A DNA stretch of 64,000 bases from a virus, in IMG/VR virus record IMGVR_UViG_3300027779_001743, positions 1 to 64,000 of that record, one strand, 5' to 3'. Below the pieces are notes generated by a model that saw only the letters and a program-made list of their open reading frames with translations, was not told the DNA's origin and searched no databases. The translations under genes and the position numbers were made by a program. Below, piece by piece: positions 63,848 to 64,000 of the stretch. How positions within the stretch are numbered: position 1 is the first letter of the stretch; every line of letters starts with the position of its first letter.

Positions 63848-64000
63848 TGAGCTTAAAAGAATTATCAAATATTAAAACACGATACGGAAATATCGGAGTA
63901 GACAGGAAATTAACCGTAGAGTCATTCAAAGCAGGTAAACTTCGTGCATTGACAAATGATTTTAGAGGAATAGACTCTAACTTTTGGTCATACGGAGCAA
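63847..64000 (+). CDS. Start of a further head-region gene (partial)
   Basis: ATG at 63847 overlaps the upstream TAA and 51 codons are visible before the window ends. The product starts MSLKELSNIKTRYGNIGVDR and continues with a Phe-rich stretch. It is not recognised; the next T4-type genes would be scaffold, capsid and vertex proteins. Confidence 0.55.
   Translation, partial: MSLKELSNIKTRYGNIGVDRKLTVESFKAGKLRALTNDFRGIDSNFWSYGA

Overview
This window reads as about 64 kb of a large T4-like (myovirus) tailed phage, very probably marine. The DNA is strongly A+T rich, genes are packed head to tail (TAATG, ATGA and GTGA junctions are common) and all but one gene lie on the + strand. The T4-type identity rests on a gp61-like primase, a gp47/gp46 recombination nuclease, a gp17-type terminase, a gp20-type portal and a gp21-type prohead protease, the last three in T4 order. 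The host is less certain. Several secreted products have signal peptides ending in Gly-Gln or Ala-Gln, two encoded proteins look like outer-membrane barrels, there are CsgG-type proteins, and the ferredoxin and GroEL look like those of the Bacteroidota/Marinimicrobia side of bacteria. I therefore infer a Gram-negative host of the FCB type, without proof.

Layout. (1) 0-4.3 kb: envelope and accessory genes: the end of a barrel protein, a 27-residue Cys-repeat peptide, a two-cluster ferredoxin, a CsgG-type lipoprotein, a second barrel, a CsgG-like secreted protein and membrane-anchored coiled coils. (2) 4.3-11 kb: nucleic-acid metabolism: HAD phosphatase, HExxH metalloprotease, PD-(D/E)xK-like nuclease, cytidylyltransferase-type enzyme, primase, and a single-chain fusion of gp47 (SbcD/Mre11) with gp46 (SbcC/Rad50). 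The only minus-strand gene, a possible ribbon-helix-helix protein, follows. (3) 11-21 kb: adhesion module: a 2234-residue repeat-rich fibre with a C-terminal S74 chaperone, then two structural proteins that both end in a Hint (hedgehog/intein-like) domain, separated by a glycosyltransferase. (4) 21-45.7 kb: an unusually long glycan/small-molecule island: about six methyltransferases, two radical-SAM enzymes, a PLP enzyme, two galactosyltransferase-like enzymes with an inserted lectin-like domain, three members of an unassigned GT-like family, two SGNH-like proteins, a 3,5-epimerase-like cupin, three extended SDR enzymes, a split thiamine-diphosphate enzyme, a sulfotransferase-like protein and a 2OG-Fe(II) oxygenase. 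A riboswitch-like leader with a terminator/RBS hairpin sits in the middle, in front of the epimerase. (5) 45.8-49.3 kb: full-length GroEL, a small basic protein, a ParB-like protein, a zeta-toxin-type kinase and an endolysin. (6) 49.3-64 kb: head and packaging: small basic conserved proteins, a 1191-residue multi-enzyme protein, terminase, portal, two head-core candidates, prohead protease and a modular scaffold-position protein.

How it may fit together. Several proteins in regions 2, 5 and 6 begin with a short hydrophobic/basic segment ending in Glu, resembling the capsid-targeting peptides that T4 gp21 removes, and the 1191-residue protein has similar sites between its domains. My main hypothesis is that this phage packages a set of nucleotide-processing enzymes (P-loop kinase, HAD phosphatase, nucleotidyltransferase, KxDG ligase-like domain) in the head, matures them with its gp21 protease and delivers them with the DNA. 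The glycan island probably builds or remodels a sugar structure on the host surface or on the virion fibres; the sequence alone does not say which.
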